A stretch of 64,000 bases of DNA. Origin: Omphiscola glabra (Eukaryota > Mollusca > Gastropoda > Lymnaeidae). Every line of letters starts with the position of its first letter. Within the stretch, counting starts at the first letter, position 1. Of the stretch, positions 1 to 11,681 are shown one piece after another. Location: contig OZ024797.1 in the NCBI GenBank assembly GCA_964017045.1, positions 19,747,307-19,811,306 of the forward strand, read 5' to 3'. The notes under the pieces are model-generated. The model worked only from the letters and a program-made list of their open reading frames with translations, ran no database searches and was not told the DNA's origin. Both the position numbers and the translations under genes were made by a program.

Positions 1-551
1 TAAACTGTTAATTTGATTTAAATCAAATGTTACAGTCATATTATTATCAAATTATTGAAAGAATTCTAAAACTTTAAAAGAACACAGATTTTAACTTTAA
101 TGAGCTTAACTTTTTTGCTATATTGTAATATTTTACTTCTATCTATAACAGCGATAAATATGGAAATCAGTATAAAAAAAAATAAATAAATAAGAAATAA
201 ATAAAATATTTCAATTGATAATTCTTTAAAAGATAAATCGAGACACCAGAAGGTCAGTATGACATTCAGCGTGGACAGAAAGAACGGTAATTCGTGCGGA
301 CAAATAGAGTTTGTAGGGCAGTTCAGATGGATCGATTGAGAGAAAAAAAAATACTTTTTCAAAAATTAAGATTAAATATAATTTCTCCCGCGATATATAA
401 AACACGAAAGGCTTCTACCCCACATACATCTTCCAATTTGCGCCACCCAAGTGTTAACAACTCCATTCCTGTTTCAGCAGCAAATCGTAATTAAACGCCA
501 AATACGCAGTAATTACTTTCTATGATGTAACATTGGCCATTATTCCTCGTG
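1..551. other. AT-rich non-coding segment
   Basis: A/T-rich sequence with poly(A) and poly(T) runs. The frames are short, low in complexity and unlike known proteins. I see no RNA gene, repeat array or transposon end. Confidence 0.5.
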
Positions 552-630
552 ATGGGGGGTGGGGGTGGGGGAGGAGGGCTTGGACGGAGACTGGGGTGGG
601 CAGGGGGGTGGGGGAGGGTGGGGGGCTTTG
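552..630 (+). other. G-rich tract with G-quadruplex potential
   Basis: The + strand carries at least eight runs of three to six G separated by one to a few bases, which fits the usual quadruplex pattern. It sits about 40 bp upstream of the 24-bp array. A folded structure is inference; only the G runs are seen. Confidence 0.5.
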
Positions 631-671
631 TTTGTTTTAATTAAACGATCCTTACGTTCACCGTCATGTAG

Positions 672-1025
672 GTTAATACGGCTGTGCGTTTGTAGGTTGA
701 TACAGCTGTGCGTTTGTAGGTTGATACAGCTGTGCGTTTGTAGGTTGATACAGCTGTGCGTTTGTAGGTTGATACAGCTGTGCGTTTGTAGGTTGATACG
801 GCTGTGCGTTTGTAGTTGATACAGCTGTGCGTTTGTAGTTTGATACAGCTGTGCGTTTGTAAGTTGATATAGCTTTGCGTTTGTAGGTTGATACAGCTGT
901 GCGTTTGTAAGTTGATACAGCTGTGCGTTTGTAGGTTGATACAGCTGTGCGTTTGTAGGTTGATACAGCTGTGCGTTTGTAAGTTGATACAGCTTTGCGT
1001 TTTTAGGTTGATACAGATGTGCGTT
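672..1025. repeat. 24-bp minisatellite, about 15 copies
   Basis: The unit contains TTGATACAGCTGTGCGTTTG followed by TAGG. Copies are mostly identical, with scattered substitutions (ACGG for ACAG, AAG for AGG) and one 23-bp copy near 815 that shifts the frame. A 24-bp period keeps frames open on both strands, so the 86- and 165-codon frames here are repeat artefacts. The array starts abruptly after G-rich DNA and degenerates at its 3' end. Confidence 0.95.
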
Positions 1026-1264
1026 GTTTCTACGCATGGCCCGGGTTCGAAAGAATTAACTCGTATGTAACTTACATTGGGAGCTCATCCTTAAACTAGG
1101 GCTCGTCTGATGTTGTGTTGTTATAAAATTCACTTCAGGCTGCTAAATGCTACCTTGATGGATACACGTTTGTCATGTTATATCATGTCATACTATTCTT
1201 TCCTGTCATCTTTATATGTCACTTTATCACTAATCATACATTTTATCATGTTTAATCCAATCGC

Positions 1265-1303
<39 letters not shown>

Positions 1304-1926
1304 ATTGTTTATTATATTCTATAAAGTCGTGTGCAATGAAAATACTGTTGCAACTTGTTGCAGTCAAAGTTTTGAAATAAAGTCGAAGTTAAGATTAGAC
1401 ATAATTGTCACCATTTGGAGTTTTCAATGACCACCACCCGAAAATTAAAATTATATAAAATGCCACCAAATCTAATTGCCTGAAGTAAAGTGTTGAGCCA
1501 GAGGCGGCTCTTTGACGAAATGGTCGCTTCTTCCTTACAACCTTGTGGGTCCCCCTCCCTATTCCGCAAGCTATGAGGGGGAAATAAAACTAACTCCAGC
1601 AAACAAGATACTCTTGAGGAGTAAGTTAAGCGCCGAGTGAAAAAATTATAAAAAATATATCTAAAAAAAAAATATATATATATTATATATATAAAAAAAA
1701 AATCAGTCAGCGTCACTGATACCTTAGAAATGGTGTTATCGATACCAACAACAAGATCCGATACCAAAACTCCGTCTCAGCACTTCGGTATCTATCCCGA
1801 CTCTTAGATTTCATACGTATCCCTTGATGATTTTTTTTCAACGTGGACTGAGGCAACACCTTGAAGTTCATGGCACATGTAGAAGGGCAGCTCAAATGAA
1901 GCACCCGCATCGATATCAAGTGATGA
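1026..1926. other. Unique AT-rich segment
   Basis: No gene is recognised. It holds a TA microsatellite (1265-1306), an A/TA-rich stretch (1655-1705), and a mixed-composition part at 1480-1630 without recognisable features. The 106- and 119-codon frames are low-complexity and not credible. Confidence 0.5.
1265..1306. repeat. (TA)n microsatellite
   Basis: About 20 TA dinucleotides with one TTTA interruption. Confidence 0.9.
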
Positions 1927-2147
1927 TATTCCATGTTGAAGTCTCGTGGCCACGAGCGAGAGCTGACAGGACACGAGACTGTATTCCACGTTGAAGTCTC
2001 GTGGCCACGCGCGAGAGCTGACAGGACACGAGACTGTATTCCATGTTGAAGTCTCGTGGCCACGCGCGAGAGCTGACAGGACACGAGACTGTTTCCATGT
2101 TGAAGTCTCGTGGCCACGGGCGGGAGTTGACTGGACACGAGAATGTA
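1927..2147. repeat. 55-bp minisatellite with internal palindromes, 4 copies
   Basis: Four copies at 55/54-bp spacing (starts near 1927, 1982, 2037, 2092). Each unit contains CGTGGCCACG, a perfect 10-bp palindrome, extended to a 14-bp palindrome in the first copy. Each also has GTCTCGTG paired with a downstream CACGAGAC, giving an 8-bp stem. The array can therefore fold into serial hairpins. Confidence 0.95.
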
Positions 2148-2475
2148 TTCAATAAGTAATCATAAAGTAAAATAGCCCGTCATTAAATCCCAGGTGGTTA
2201 ATACAAGCACATACCGTTAGCGTGTGATAAAAATTTATTGAGGGAGTAGGTTGGGGTGGGGGATAGACTAACTGACCATTAGGGGATTTTTTTTCTTTGG
2301 TGGCGGTGGGGAGGGAAGTCAGAGGAAGTTTCGATTCCAGTTCTTGAATGTAACGTCCTTCATATGGGATAAGAGTCCGTCTGACAAATGCCATCATCGC
2401 GATAAAAGACTGGAAGGCTTCTCCTCGACTTCTATCTGTACACACGTGCGCTACTACAACCACTCTATTACAACC
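2148..2475. other. Spacer between arrays
   Basis: Mixed-composition sequence with a G-rich patch around 2240-2325. No gene or element is recognised; the 104-codon minus-strand frame has no family resemblance. Confidence 0.4.
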
Positions 2476-2617
2476 CCCATCATTTTAACCCCATTATTCC
2501 AAGCCCATCATTCCAAGCCCATTCTTCCGAGCCCATCATTCCAAGCCCATTATTCCAACTCCATTATTCCAAGCCCAAAATTCTAACCCCATTATTCTAA
2601 ACCCCATTCTTCCAGCC
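2476..2617. repeat. 15-bp degenerate minisatellite
   Basis: About nine copies of a unit close to CCATTATTCCAAGCC, with frequent substitutions and small indels. It looks older than the neighbouring 34-bp array. Confidence 0.85.
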
Positions 2618-2722
2618 TCTATGACGCAGACCAAACAACACCGAGCAGACGTAGACAACAACGGTCACGTGATTGGAAACGTTGCTCGTGAGCAAACAAT
2701 TCAATATTTTTGTAAAAAGTGC

Positions 2723-3708
2723 AATGATATTCTTAAACACACGATTCTAATCACACAATGATATTCTTAAACACACGATTCTAATCACACAATGATATTC
2801 TTAAACACACGATTCTAATCACACAATGATATTCTTAAACACACGATTCTAATCACACAATGATATTCTTAAACACACGATTCTAATCACACAATGATAT
2901 TCTTAAACACATGATTCTAATAACACAATGATATTCTTAAACACACGATTCTAATCACACAATGATATTCTTAAACACACGATCCTAATCACACAATGAT
3001 ATTCTTAAACACACGATTCTAATCACACAATGATATTCTTAAACACACGATTATAATCACACAATGATATTCTTAAACACACGATTCTAAACACACAATG
3101 ATATTCTTAAACACACGATTCTAATCACACAATGATATTCTTAAACACACGATTCTAATCACACAATGATATTCTTAAACACACGATTCTAATCACACAA
3201 TGATATTCTTAAACACACGATTCTAATCACACAATGATATTCTTAAACACACGATCCTAATCACACAATGATATTCTTAAACACACGATCCTAATCACAC
3301 AATGATATTCTTAAACACACGATTATAATCACACAATGATATTCTTAAACACACGATTCTAAACACAAAATGATATTCTTAAACACACGATTCTAATCAC
3401 ACAATGATATTCTTAAACACACGATTCTAATCACACAATGATATTCTTAAACACACGATTCTAATCACACAATGATATTCTTAAACACACGATCCTAATC
3501 ACACAATGATATTCTTAAACACACGATTCTAAACACACAATGATATTCTTAAACACACGATTCTAATCACACAATGCTATTCTTAAACACACGATTCTAA
3601 TCACACAATGATATTCTTAAACACACGATTCTAATCACACAATGCTATTCTTAAACACACGATTCTAATCACACAATGATATTCTTAAACACACGATTCT
3701 AAACACAC
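2723..3708. repeat. 34-bp minisatellite, about 29 copies
   Basis: The unit reads AATGATATTCTTAAACACAC then GATTCTAATCACAC. Spacing is a constant 34 bp, and most copies differ by zero or one base (GATCC, GATTATAA or AAACAC variants). The variants recur in the same order (for example CC, then TATAA, then AAACAC near 2980-3090 and 3250-3370), which points to block duplication inside the array. Confidence 0.95.
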
Positions 3709-4165
3709 ATATTTTCGTGATTGTATTTTTTTTCTCAACACCCAGCTGTGCGAGAGTATTACCAAAATTAGTTATCACCACGTCACGTGCCAGAGAGTTA
3801 CTTAAAATTAGAGCGTGCACAATGATAGCGAATGGGCTAAATAAAGGCGTATAAAGATGTACATTGTGAAAAAAATGTACGACCCAGGCACACAAAGTCG
3901 AGGACCGCGGAAAACATAATACTCGCTTCGATGAGGTGGGGGAAAAATTTGATTTGCTGAATGCACTCTAAGGGGAAATTCAAGTGCCAGGTGATGCTAA
4001 GTAAAGATAATAAATCACATGGCCAAGCGATGAATGGGTTCTCAATCTGTAATGATGAGGGTCAGTGAAGGATCAATGTGAGGCTCTACATTTGCCAACA
4101 ACAACAAAAAAAAAATTAATTAATTTAAAAAAAAGTGACCATGACGTTGCGATCATTACTTTAAA
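3709..4165. other. Unique spacer
   Basis: No recognisable gene or element. It includes poly(T) and poly(A) runs and one CACGTG hexamer near 3784. Confidence 0.4.
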
Positions 4166-5797
4166 AATCTCTTGTCTGTGACATTGTTTTAGTATTGAAC
4201 GAATCTCTTGTCTGTGGCATTGTTTTAGTATTGAACGAATCTCTTGTCTGTGACATTGTTTTAGTATTGAACGAATCTCTTGTCTGTGGCATTGTTTTAG
4301 TATTGAACGAATCTCTTGTCTGTGACATTGTTTTAGTATTGAACGAATCTCTTGTCTGTGACATTGTTTTAGTATTGAACGAATCTCTTGTCTGTGACAT
4401 TGTTTTGGTATTAAATGAATCTCTTGTCTGTGACATTGTTTTGGTATTGAATGTATCTCTTGTCTGTGACATTGTTTTGGTATTGAACGAATCTCTTGTC
4501 TGTGACATTGTTTTGGTATTGAATGTATCTCTTGTCTGTGACATTGTTTTGGTATTGAACGAATCTCTTGTGTGTGACATTATATCATCATTGAACGAAT
4601 CTCTTGTCTGTGACATTGTTTTAGTATTGAACGAATCTCTTGTCTGTGACATTGTTTTGGTATTAAATGAATCTCTTGTCTGTGACATTGTTTTGGTATT
4701 GAATGTATCTCTTGTTTGTGACATTGTTTTGGTATTGAACGAATCTCTTGTCTGTGACATTGTTTTGGTATTGAACGAATCTCTTGTCTGTGACATTGTT
4801 TTGGTATTGAACGAATCTTTTGTCTGTGACATTGTTTTATTTATTGAACGAATCTCTTGTCTGTGACATTGTTTTGGTATTGAACGAATCTCTTGTCTGT
4901 GACATTGTTTTGGTATTGAACGAATCTCTTGTCTGTGACATTGTTTTGGTATTGAACGAATCTCTTGTCTGTGACATTGTTTTAGTATTGAACGAATCTC
5001 TTGTCTGTGACATTGTATCATCATTGAACGAATCTCTTGTCTGTGACATTGTTTTGGTATTGAATGAATCTCTTGTCTGTGACATTGTATCATCATTGAA
5101 CGAATCTCTTGTCTGTGACATTGTTTTGGTATTGAATGAATCTCTTGTCTGTGACATTGTTTTGGTATTGAACGAATCTCTTGTCTGTGACATTGTTTTA
5201 GTATTGAACGAATCTCTTGTCTGTGACATTGTATCATCATTGAACGAATCTCTTGTCTGTGACATTGTTTTGGTATTGAACGAATCTCTTGTCTGTGACA
5301 TTGTTTTATTTATTGAACGAATCTCTTGTCTGTGACATTGTTTTGGTATTGAACGAATCTCTTGTCTGTGACATTGTTTTGGTATTGAACGAATCTCTTG
5401 TCTGTGACATTGTTTTAGTATTGAACGAATCTCTTGTCTGTGACATTGTATCATCATTGAACGAATCTCTTGTCTGTGACATTGTTTTGGTATTGAACGA
5501 ATCTCTTGTCTGTGACATTGTTTTATTTATTGAACGAATCTCTTGTCTGTGACATTGTTTTGGTATTGAACGAATCTCTTGTCTGTGACATTGTTTTGGT
5601 ATTGAACGAATCTCTTGTCTGTGACATTGTTTTAGTATTGAACGAATCTCTTGTCTGTGACATTGTTTTGGTATTGAACGAATCTCTTGTCTGTGACATT
5701 GTTTTGGTATTGAACGAATCTCTTGTGTGTGACATTGTATCATCATTGAACGAATCTCTTGTCTCTGACATTGTTTTAGTATTGAACGAATCGCTTT
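4166..5797. repeat. 36-bp minisatellite, about 45 copies, with higher-order blocks
   Basis: The unit is GAATCTCTTGTCTGTGACAT followed by TGTTTTGGTATTGAAC. Variants differ mainly in the linker: TTTTAGTA, TTTTGGTA, TATCATCA, or TTTTATTTA, which adds one base. The one-base-longer linker occurs near 4835, 5304 and 5521; the last interval is 217 bp (6 x 36 + 1), and the variant order around it repeats as a six-unit block. Frames of 359, 223, 206, 175 and 171 codons on both strands come from the 36-bp period and are not genes. Confidence 0.97.
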
Positions 5798-6244
5798 GTG
5801 GGGATTATTTAAAACAATTTTAAATTTAAACAATTTTTTAACAACTTAAAAAAAAAAAGTAAAGACTTTCTTTCAAAGACGTTTTCAAACGCAATAAAAA
5901 TTTACAATATAATTTTCTTAAAATTTCTTAAACTGCACAACGTGAATAATGTCTGTGCTGATGTTAAAACATTTCAATTGAATGTAGAAGAAACTTATAA
6001 GTTGTTTTTAAAAAAAATATTTTCTGCAGATACTTTTTACGTGTACATGTATTGTATTTTAAGAAATTTCAAGAATTGTATTTTCTAACCTTTAGGTCTT
6101 TTAGACACAAGAGCTTCACTGATGTTACAAAGTTGTCACACTTTTTGGTGTATAAATATAGTCTTTAAAAATAAATACATTCAAAGATACACAGAAGTTT
6201 AATAACCTCTGTTTGAGATGATTTAGCTGCCGTACGCTGCACGA
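5798..6244. other. AT-rich spacer
   Basis: AT-rich sequence with poly(A)/poly(T) runs and no recognisable gene. Confidence 0.4.
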
Positions 6245-6860
6245 TAGGCGCGATTATCACGTGGCATTGTGCCAAACTGACGACTGTAGCAGAGGTTACA
6301 GTAGGCGTGGTTATCACGTGACATTGTGCCCAGCTGATGACTGTAGCAGATGTTACAGTAGGCGTGGTTATCACGTGACATTGTGCCCGGCTGATGACTG
6401 TAGCAGATGTTACTGTAGGCGTGGTTATCACGTGACATTGTGCCAAACTGATGACTGTAGCAGAGGTTACAGTAGGCGTGGTTATCACGTGACATTGTGC
6501 CCAACTGACGACTGTAACAGAGGTTGCAGTAGGCGTGGTTATCACGTGACATTGTGCCCAGCTGATGACTGTAGCAGATGTTACAGTAGGCGTGGTTATC
6601 ACGTGACATTGTGCCCGGCTGATGACTGTAGCAGATGTTACTGTAGGCGTGGTTATCACGTGACATTATGCCAAACTGATGACTGTAGCAGAGGTTACAG
6701 TAGGCGTGTTTATCACGTGACATTGTGCCCAACTGACGACTGTAACAGAGGTTGCAGTAGGCGTGGTTATCACGTGACATTGTGCCCAGCTGATGACTGT
6801 AGCAGATGTTACAGTAGCCGTGGTTATCACGTGACATTGTGCCCAACTGATGACTGTAGC
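6245..6860. repeat. 57-bp minisatellite organised as 228-bp four-unit blocks
   Basis: About 10.7 copies of a 57-bp unit containing GGTTATCACGTGACATTGTG. Four unit types (CCAGCTG, CCGGCTG, CAAACTG and CAACTGACG variants) recur in fixed order. The CCAGCTG type returns every 228 bp (near 6328, 6556, 6784), so the amplified entity is a four-unit higher-order repeat. Almost every unit has the palindrome TCACGTGA, an E-box core. The long frames on both strands are artefacts of the 57-bp (19-codon) period. Confidence 0.97.
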
Positions 6861-6924
6861 TGACGTCAATGAAGCTTGATTGGCACTTTTCTCAGAAGGT
6901 GGTTTCAAAGTGCATAACATTTTC

Positions 6925-7430
6925 TGGCCGCTGTGCTGGTCACCGTGCTGGTCACCGTGCTGGTCACCTTGATGGTCACCTTTCTGGTCACCTTGCTGAT
7001 CACCATGCTAGTCATCTTGCTGGTCACCTTGTTGTCACTTTGTTGGTTAACATATTGTCACTGTTGTGTCACTTTGTTGGTCATCGTGTTGTCACTGTGT
7101 TGGTGTCTGTGTTGGTCACATGCTGGTCACCTTGTTGTCACTGTGTTGCTAGTGCTGATCACCATGCTGGTCACCTTTCTGGTCACCTTGCTGGTCACCT
7201 TGTTGTTACTGTATTGCTAGTGCTGATCACCATGATGCCCTTTTTTGCCCCTGTGTTGTTCACTGTGTTGTTCACTGTGTTGCTCACTGTGTTGTTCACT
7301 GTGTTGTTCACTGTGTTGCTCACTGTGTTGTTCACTGTGTTGTTCACTGTGTTTTTCATTGTGTTGTTAACTGTGTTGTTCACTATTTTTTTCAATGTTT
7401 TGGTCACTAATTTGTTTGTTGTTTCGTCAC
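6925..7430. repeat. 12-bp degenerate minisatellite, two subfamilies
   Basis: The first part (6930-7220) is built of CTGGTCACCTTG-like 12-mers. The second (7240-7415) is built of TTGTTCACTGTG-like 12-mers. The two units share a GTYACYNTG core and probably descend from one another. The period gives a 198-codon hydrophobic frame (Leu/Val/Thr) that is not a credible membrane protein. Confidence 0.9.
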
Positions 7431-7490
7431 GTGACGTAGTTTTGCGTTGTGGCTGGAAGACCTGAGACATAACTTTAGTTTAGTTGTATT

Positions 7491-8217
7491 TTGAGTTGAC
7501 CAGAGCTAGCTTGTAGCTGAGTTGACCAGAGCTAGCTTGTAGCTGAGTTGACCAGAGCTAGCTTGTAGTTAAGTTGACCAGAGCTAGCTTGTAGCTGAGT
7601 TGACCAGAGCTAGCTTGTAGCTTAGTTGACCAGAGCTAGCTTGTAGTTGAGTTGACCAGGGCTAGCTTGTAGTTGAGTTGACCAGAGCTAGCTTGTAGCT
7701 GAGTTGACCAGAGCTAGCTTGTAGCTTAGTTGACCAGAGCTAGCTTGTAGTTGAGTTGACCAGAGCTAGCTTGTAGCTGAGTTGACCAGAGCTAGCTTGT
7801 TGTTGAGTTGACCGGAGCTAGCCTGTAGTTGTGTTGACCAAGGCTAGCTTGTAGCTGAGTTGACCAGAGCTAGCTTGTGGTTGAGTTGACCAGAGCTAGC
7901 TTGTAGTTGACTTGACCATAGCTAGGTTGTAGTTGAGTTGACCAGACCTAGCTTGTAGTTGAGCTAGACCGGAGCTAGCTTGTAGTTGTGTTCACAAGGG
8001 CTAGCTTGTACTTGAGTTGACCAGAGCTAGCTTGTAGTTGAGTTGACCAGAGCTAGCTTGTAGTTGAGCTGACCAGAGCTAGCGTGTAGTTGAGTTGACC
8101 AGGGCTAGCTTGTAGTTGAGTTGACCATAGCTAGCTTATAGTTGAGTTGACCAGAGCTAGCTTGTAGTTGAGTTGACCAGAGCTAGCTTGTAGTTGAGTT
8201 GACCAGGGCTAGCTTGT
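7491..8217. repeat. 26-bp minisatellite with AGCTAGCT palindrome, about 28 copies
   Basis: The unit is GAGTTGACCAGAGCTAGCTT followed by GTAGCT or GTAGTT. Most copies carry the 8-bp palindrome AGCTAGCT. Copies near 7800-8000 are more diverged than those at either end. Confidence 0.95.
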
Positions 8218-8653
8218 AAAAGACACAAAAACCTGTAGAAAAGACAATAGCCAGTTGTGTAATTAGACAAATGGCTTGTAGAAAAAGTCAATTAGACTGT
8301 ACAAAAGACAGATAAACTGTAGAAAAGACGAGTTATAAAAGTCACTTAACGCTGGTCTTACAATTTTTATATAACAATGTCCTCAAAATGTCTCTTAGAT
8401 AACCCTGGGTTTGTCGTCATATAATGAAGAACACACCAGACGTCAAATTATGATGATGACCTCTGGGGGTCGTATGTAACTGTACAGCTTTTTCATATTT
8501 ATTAGTACACTCGCTTTTTAGCACACTGAGACATTAATAGAATCCCTGAAAGTGCATTTTACTTTCTGTCTTCATTTAAGGAAACCCGCTATAGTCTATC
8601 TTTTAATTAATGAGCTAATTAAATTATCTCTAAGAACAACGTTTGTCTTATAA
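8218..8653. other. Unique spacer
   Basis: Begins with degenerate TGTAGAAAAGACA-like repeats (8220-8335), possibly the decayed edge of the array. The rest has no recognised feature. Confidence 0.4.
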
Positions 8654-9171
8654 ATCCTTGATAAAATTTATTATTTAGTAATTCGGGGGAGGGGGGTGGT
8701 GGTGTAGGGTCTTGTGAAAATTTGACAAAGCATGTATACACGCAACGAACTTTATAAGAATCCCAATAAGTGCTACCCCCCCCCCCCCCCCCCCCGAACG
8801 CGTGCAATCGCAAATGTTTTCACGCCACTGAAATATATTATTATTCTAACGACCCACCCGCTTTTACACAGCAAACGCACTTGCGATTTTTAAAAAAAAA
8901 TAAAAGAATCTCATTTAACGCAGTTATCAGAAATTTTATTTCATGAAATGAGTGTCAGTTTATTTCTTCATCTTCCTTTTGAAAAAGAGGAAAAACTAAT
9001 TTTTGGCGGTTGTGGTTGGCAGGTGTGGCTGAACATAATAAAAAAAATGTGTTGTAACCGGAAACGAGTCTATGTGCCAAGTTTTAACTCGATATGTTGG
9101 CGGGAAGTGGGTCAAATAGCCATCCTAAAATTTAAACAGCGGCGATCAAAACAGAATTTAATACAAAGGAT
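8654..9171. mobile_element. MITE-like element, family A, copy 1 (interrupted)
   Basis: The ends are inverted: left ATCCTTGATAAAATTTATT and right GAATTTAATACAAAGGAT. The left part shares TTATAAGAATCCCAAT and GAAAATTTGACAAA with the copy at 19857-20200. The right part shares CTATGTGCCAAGTTT and a CGGGAAG...GGTCA-TAGCC block. Compared with that 344-bp copy it has about 190 bp of extra, unrelated sequence after the poly(C) run (roughly 8795-8985), probably an insertion. No convincing target duplication was seen. The superfamily is unknown. Confidence 0.6.
8775..8796. repeat. Poly(C) tract
   Basis: An uninterrupted C run of over 20 bp inside family A copy 1. The copy at 19857-20200 also has C- and G-runs, so the element seems prone to homopolymer growth. 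Confidence 0.85.
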
Positions 9172-10111
9172 AAAAAAAAAAGAAGAACGCTTTGTTAACG
9201 TGTCCACAAATCTTTGTCAGTGCACGTGTACGGACTCGTCATATGATTCTAGGTATCATTTACCGCATTGGCAGTTTATGCTACATTTCAATTACTACCT
9301 TAGCATATAATGTTCCGTTTCCTTTACGACCTGGGCAAGCGGTGCTTCATCTCATGACTGACCCGTGCTCATGTCACGTCCATATATTATTTCCGTCCCC
9401 GCACTGACCAGGCTCTCGATGTGGCCCCGAGCTAAAGGGAACAAGACGAGCACGCCCGCACCATTAAGGACGAGACTTGTTTCAAATTAAAGGCAGCTAA
9501 TTGTGTTGACCTATTGCGTTGGCATTGCTGGTAGAGAACAGTGAGTCTCAAAACTCTAACATTTTGTCTCATTGAAAGGTATGGGCATGAACGGTAACCC
9601 TCAAGAAATATGAACCCACAGCTTTGAAGGCTTGTATAATATGCAGCGTCTATTTATAGACATTTTTAAAATATATTTTAAGAAAAAGTGCGACATAATT
9701 TGGTGAAATTATTTATTAAAACACCTGCACGTGGGTTAAAGGGTCATATAGCTGGACCGCATTAAATATGTGAATGTTGGTCAAAAGTCACAGATCCAGC
9801 ATGTCAACATAATCAGGGTATATCTCCACGCCATCTGCCACCAGTGACAGAAACGGACACTCAAATCAACAAGAAAAATGACGTCCTTTATAGTTTTAAA
9901 TATCACCATGAAGTTACAAAATATTATTTTAGAATGTGAAATACAAAAAAAGATCATACATTTCAAAAAAAATGTTGTCCTCTATCTACTGTTAGATGAG
10001 CTACGTTGACATTTCCATGTAATAGATGGTTGTAGTCGGTCTAAAAAATTAAACAGACAACGCTAGATCGACACTGATCTTATCTCTAGCATGGTAGAAC
10101 AGAAACTTCTT
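9172..10111. other. Unique AT-rich segment
   Basis: No gene, RNA or transposon recognised. Short frames of 61-71 codons lack domain features. 9400-9480 is GC-richer but shows no clear function. Confidence 0.4.
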
Positions 10112-10266
10112 GCCAATCCCTCTTCTTTTTCCTCGACCTCCTTCGCTCTCTTTCTTTCCATCCCCCTGTATCTCACATTCTCTCCATCTCTCTCCCCTCT
10201 CTATCTCTCCATATTCTTTCTCCATTTCTTCCCCCCCCCCTCTCTTTCTCTCTCTTTCTCTCTTAA

Positions 10267-10461
10267 TCTCTACCTACCTACCTACCTACCTACCTACCTA
10301 CCTACCTATCTACCTACCTACCCACCTACCTAGCTACCTACCTATCTACGTACGTACGTACGTACCTACCTACCTAACTACCTACCTACCTACCTATCTA
10401 CCTACCTACCTACCTACCTACCTACCTATCTACCTACCTACCTACCTACCTACCTACCTAC
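10267..10461. repeat. (CTAC)n microsatellite with CTAT and CGTA variants
   Basis: Imperfect CTAC tetranucleotides with interspersed CTAT, a short ACGT run near 10349-10363 and single substitutions. It merges directly into the perfect TCTA tract, which probably arose from one of its variants. Confidence 0.95.
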
Positions 10462-10991
<530 letters not shown>

Positions 10992-11474
10992 CAAAAATAT
11001 CAACCTTACTCGCTCCCTTTCTCTGTCGTTCCCTTTCTTTCTCTACAGCCACCCCCACCCCCTCTATCGATCTTCTTTCTATATCTGCTATCTTTCTTTT
11101 TCTCGCCATTCTCTCTTACTCTATTAATCTCAATTCACACATCCACACTGCCCCTGTCTTTCTTTACCCCCTCTTCTCTCTCTGTCTCTCTCTCTGCCTC
11201 TTTCTCTCTGTTACACTCTCTCTCAATTTCCTCGTCTCATCTTCTCCAACTATCCAAACTCGACCCCATCTCCTTTTCTCCCTTTATCGTCCCATCTCTC
11301 CTTATCCATGTTCTTTTTCTTCATCCATTCTCATTGCTCTGTTTCTCTATCTGTCTCACCATCGCCACTCCTGCTCTCTCCGTACTCGTTCTCTCTCCGT
11401 ACTCTCTCTAACTCTCACCTAACAATGTCGTAGACACAAAAGAAAACCAGTGCACGTTCTGTTTCTTGCATTAA

Positions 11475-11681
11475 ATCAACTTTCGTGGACCTGTCAAGGG
11501 AGCCAACTGTCGACATTTGGTAACGTCTTCCGATTGGAACTTGTGCACGACTCGTGGCGACAACTGCGCATTTGGACAGCACGAGTCCAGCTCACATCAA
11601 CAGTCATCTGCCCTTCTGCCCGGGACACGTTTCTCGTCTCACGTCGTGCGAGGATGCCCCGAGGGCCGCAAATGTTGTTGA
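11475..11681 (+). CDS. Candidate cysteine-rich exon, unassigned
   Basis: This frame runs from just after a TAA (11472-11474) to a TGA at 11679-11681, 68 codons without an ATG, so it could only be a terminal exon. The last 58 codons contain six cysteines, spaced C-11-C-5-C-27-C-5-CC, ending GCPEGRKCC before the stop. That spacing resembles small secreted disulfide-rich proteins. The CPxGxxC end is vaguely like the C-terminal half of prokineticin/colipase folds, but I cannot assign a family. No strong splice acceptor is visible: the CAG/AAG sites before 11500 have weak pyrimidine tracts. Overlapping frames are open on the same DNA (94 codons +, 71 codons -), so chance is possible. The segment is more balanced in composition than its neighbours. 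Confidence 0.2.
   Translation: MNFRGPVKGANCRHLVTSSDWNLCTTRGDNCAFGQHESSSHQQSSALLPGTRFSSHVVRGCPEGRKCC

Noticed and set aside
4161..5457. Long frames on both strands (359, 223, 206 codons)
   Set aside because: The 36-bp period keeps frames open; both strands are open at once and there is no non-repeat coding sequence.
4166..5797. CRISPR-like look of regularly spaced repeats (also 2723-3708, 34700-35640)
   Set aside because: The units are contiguous with no unique spacers, the linkers come from a few recurring variants, and the DNA is clearly eukaryotic. These are minisatellites.
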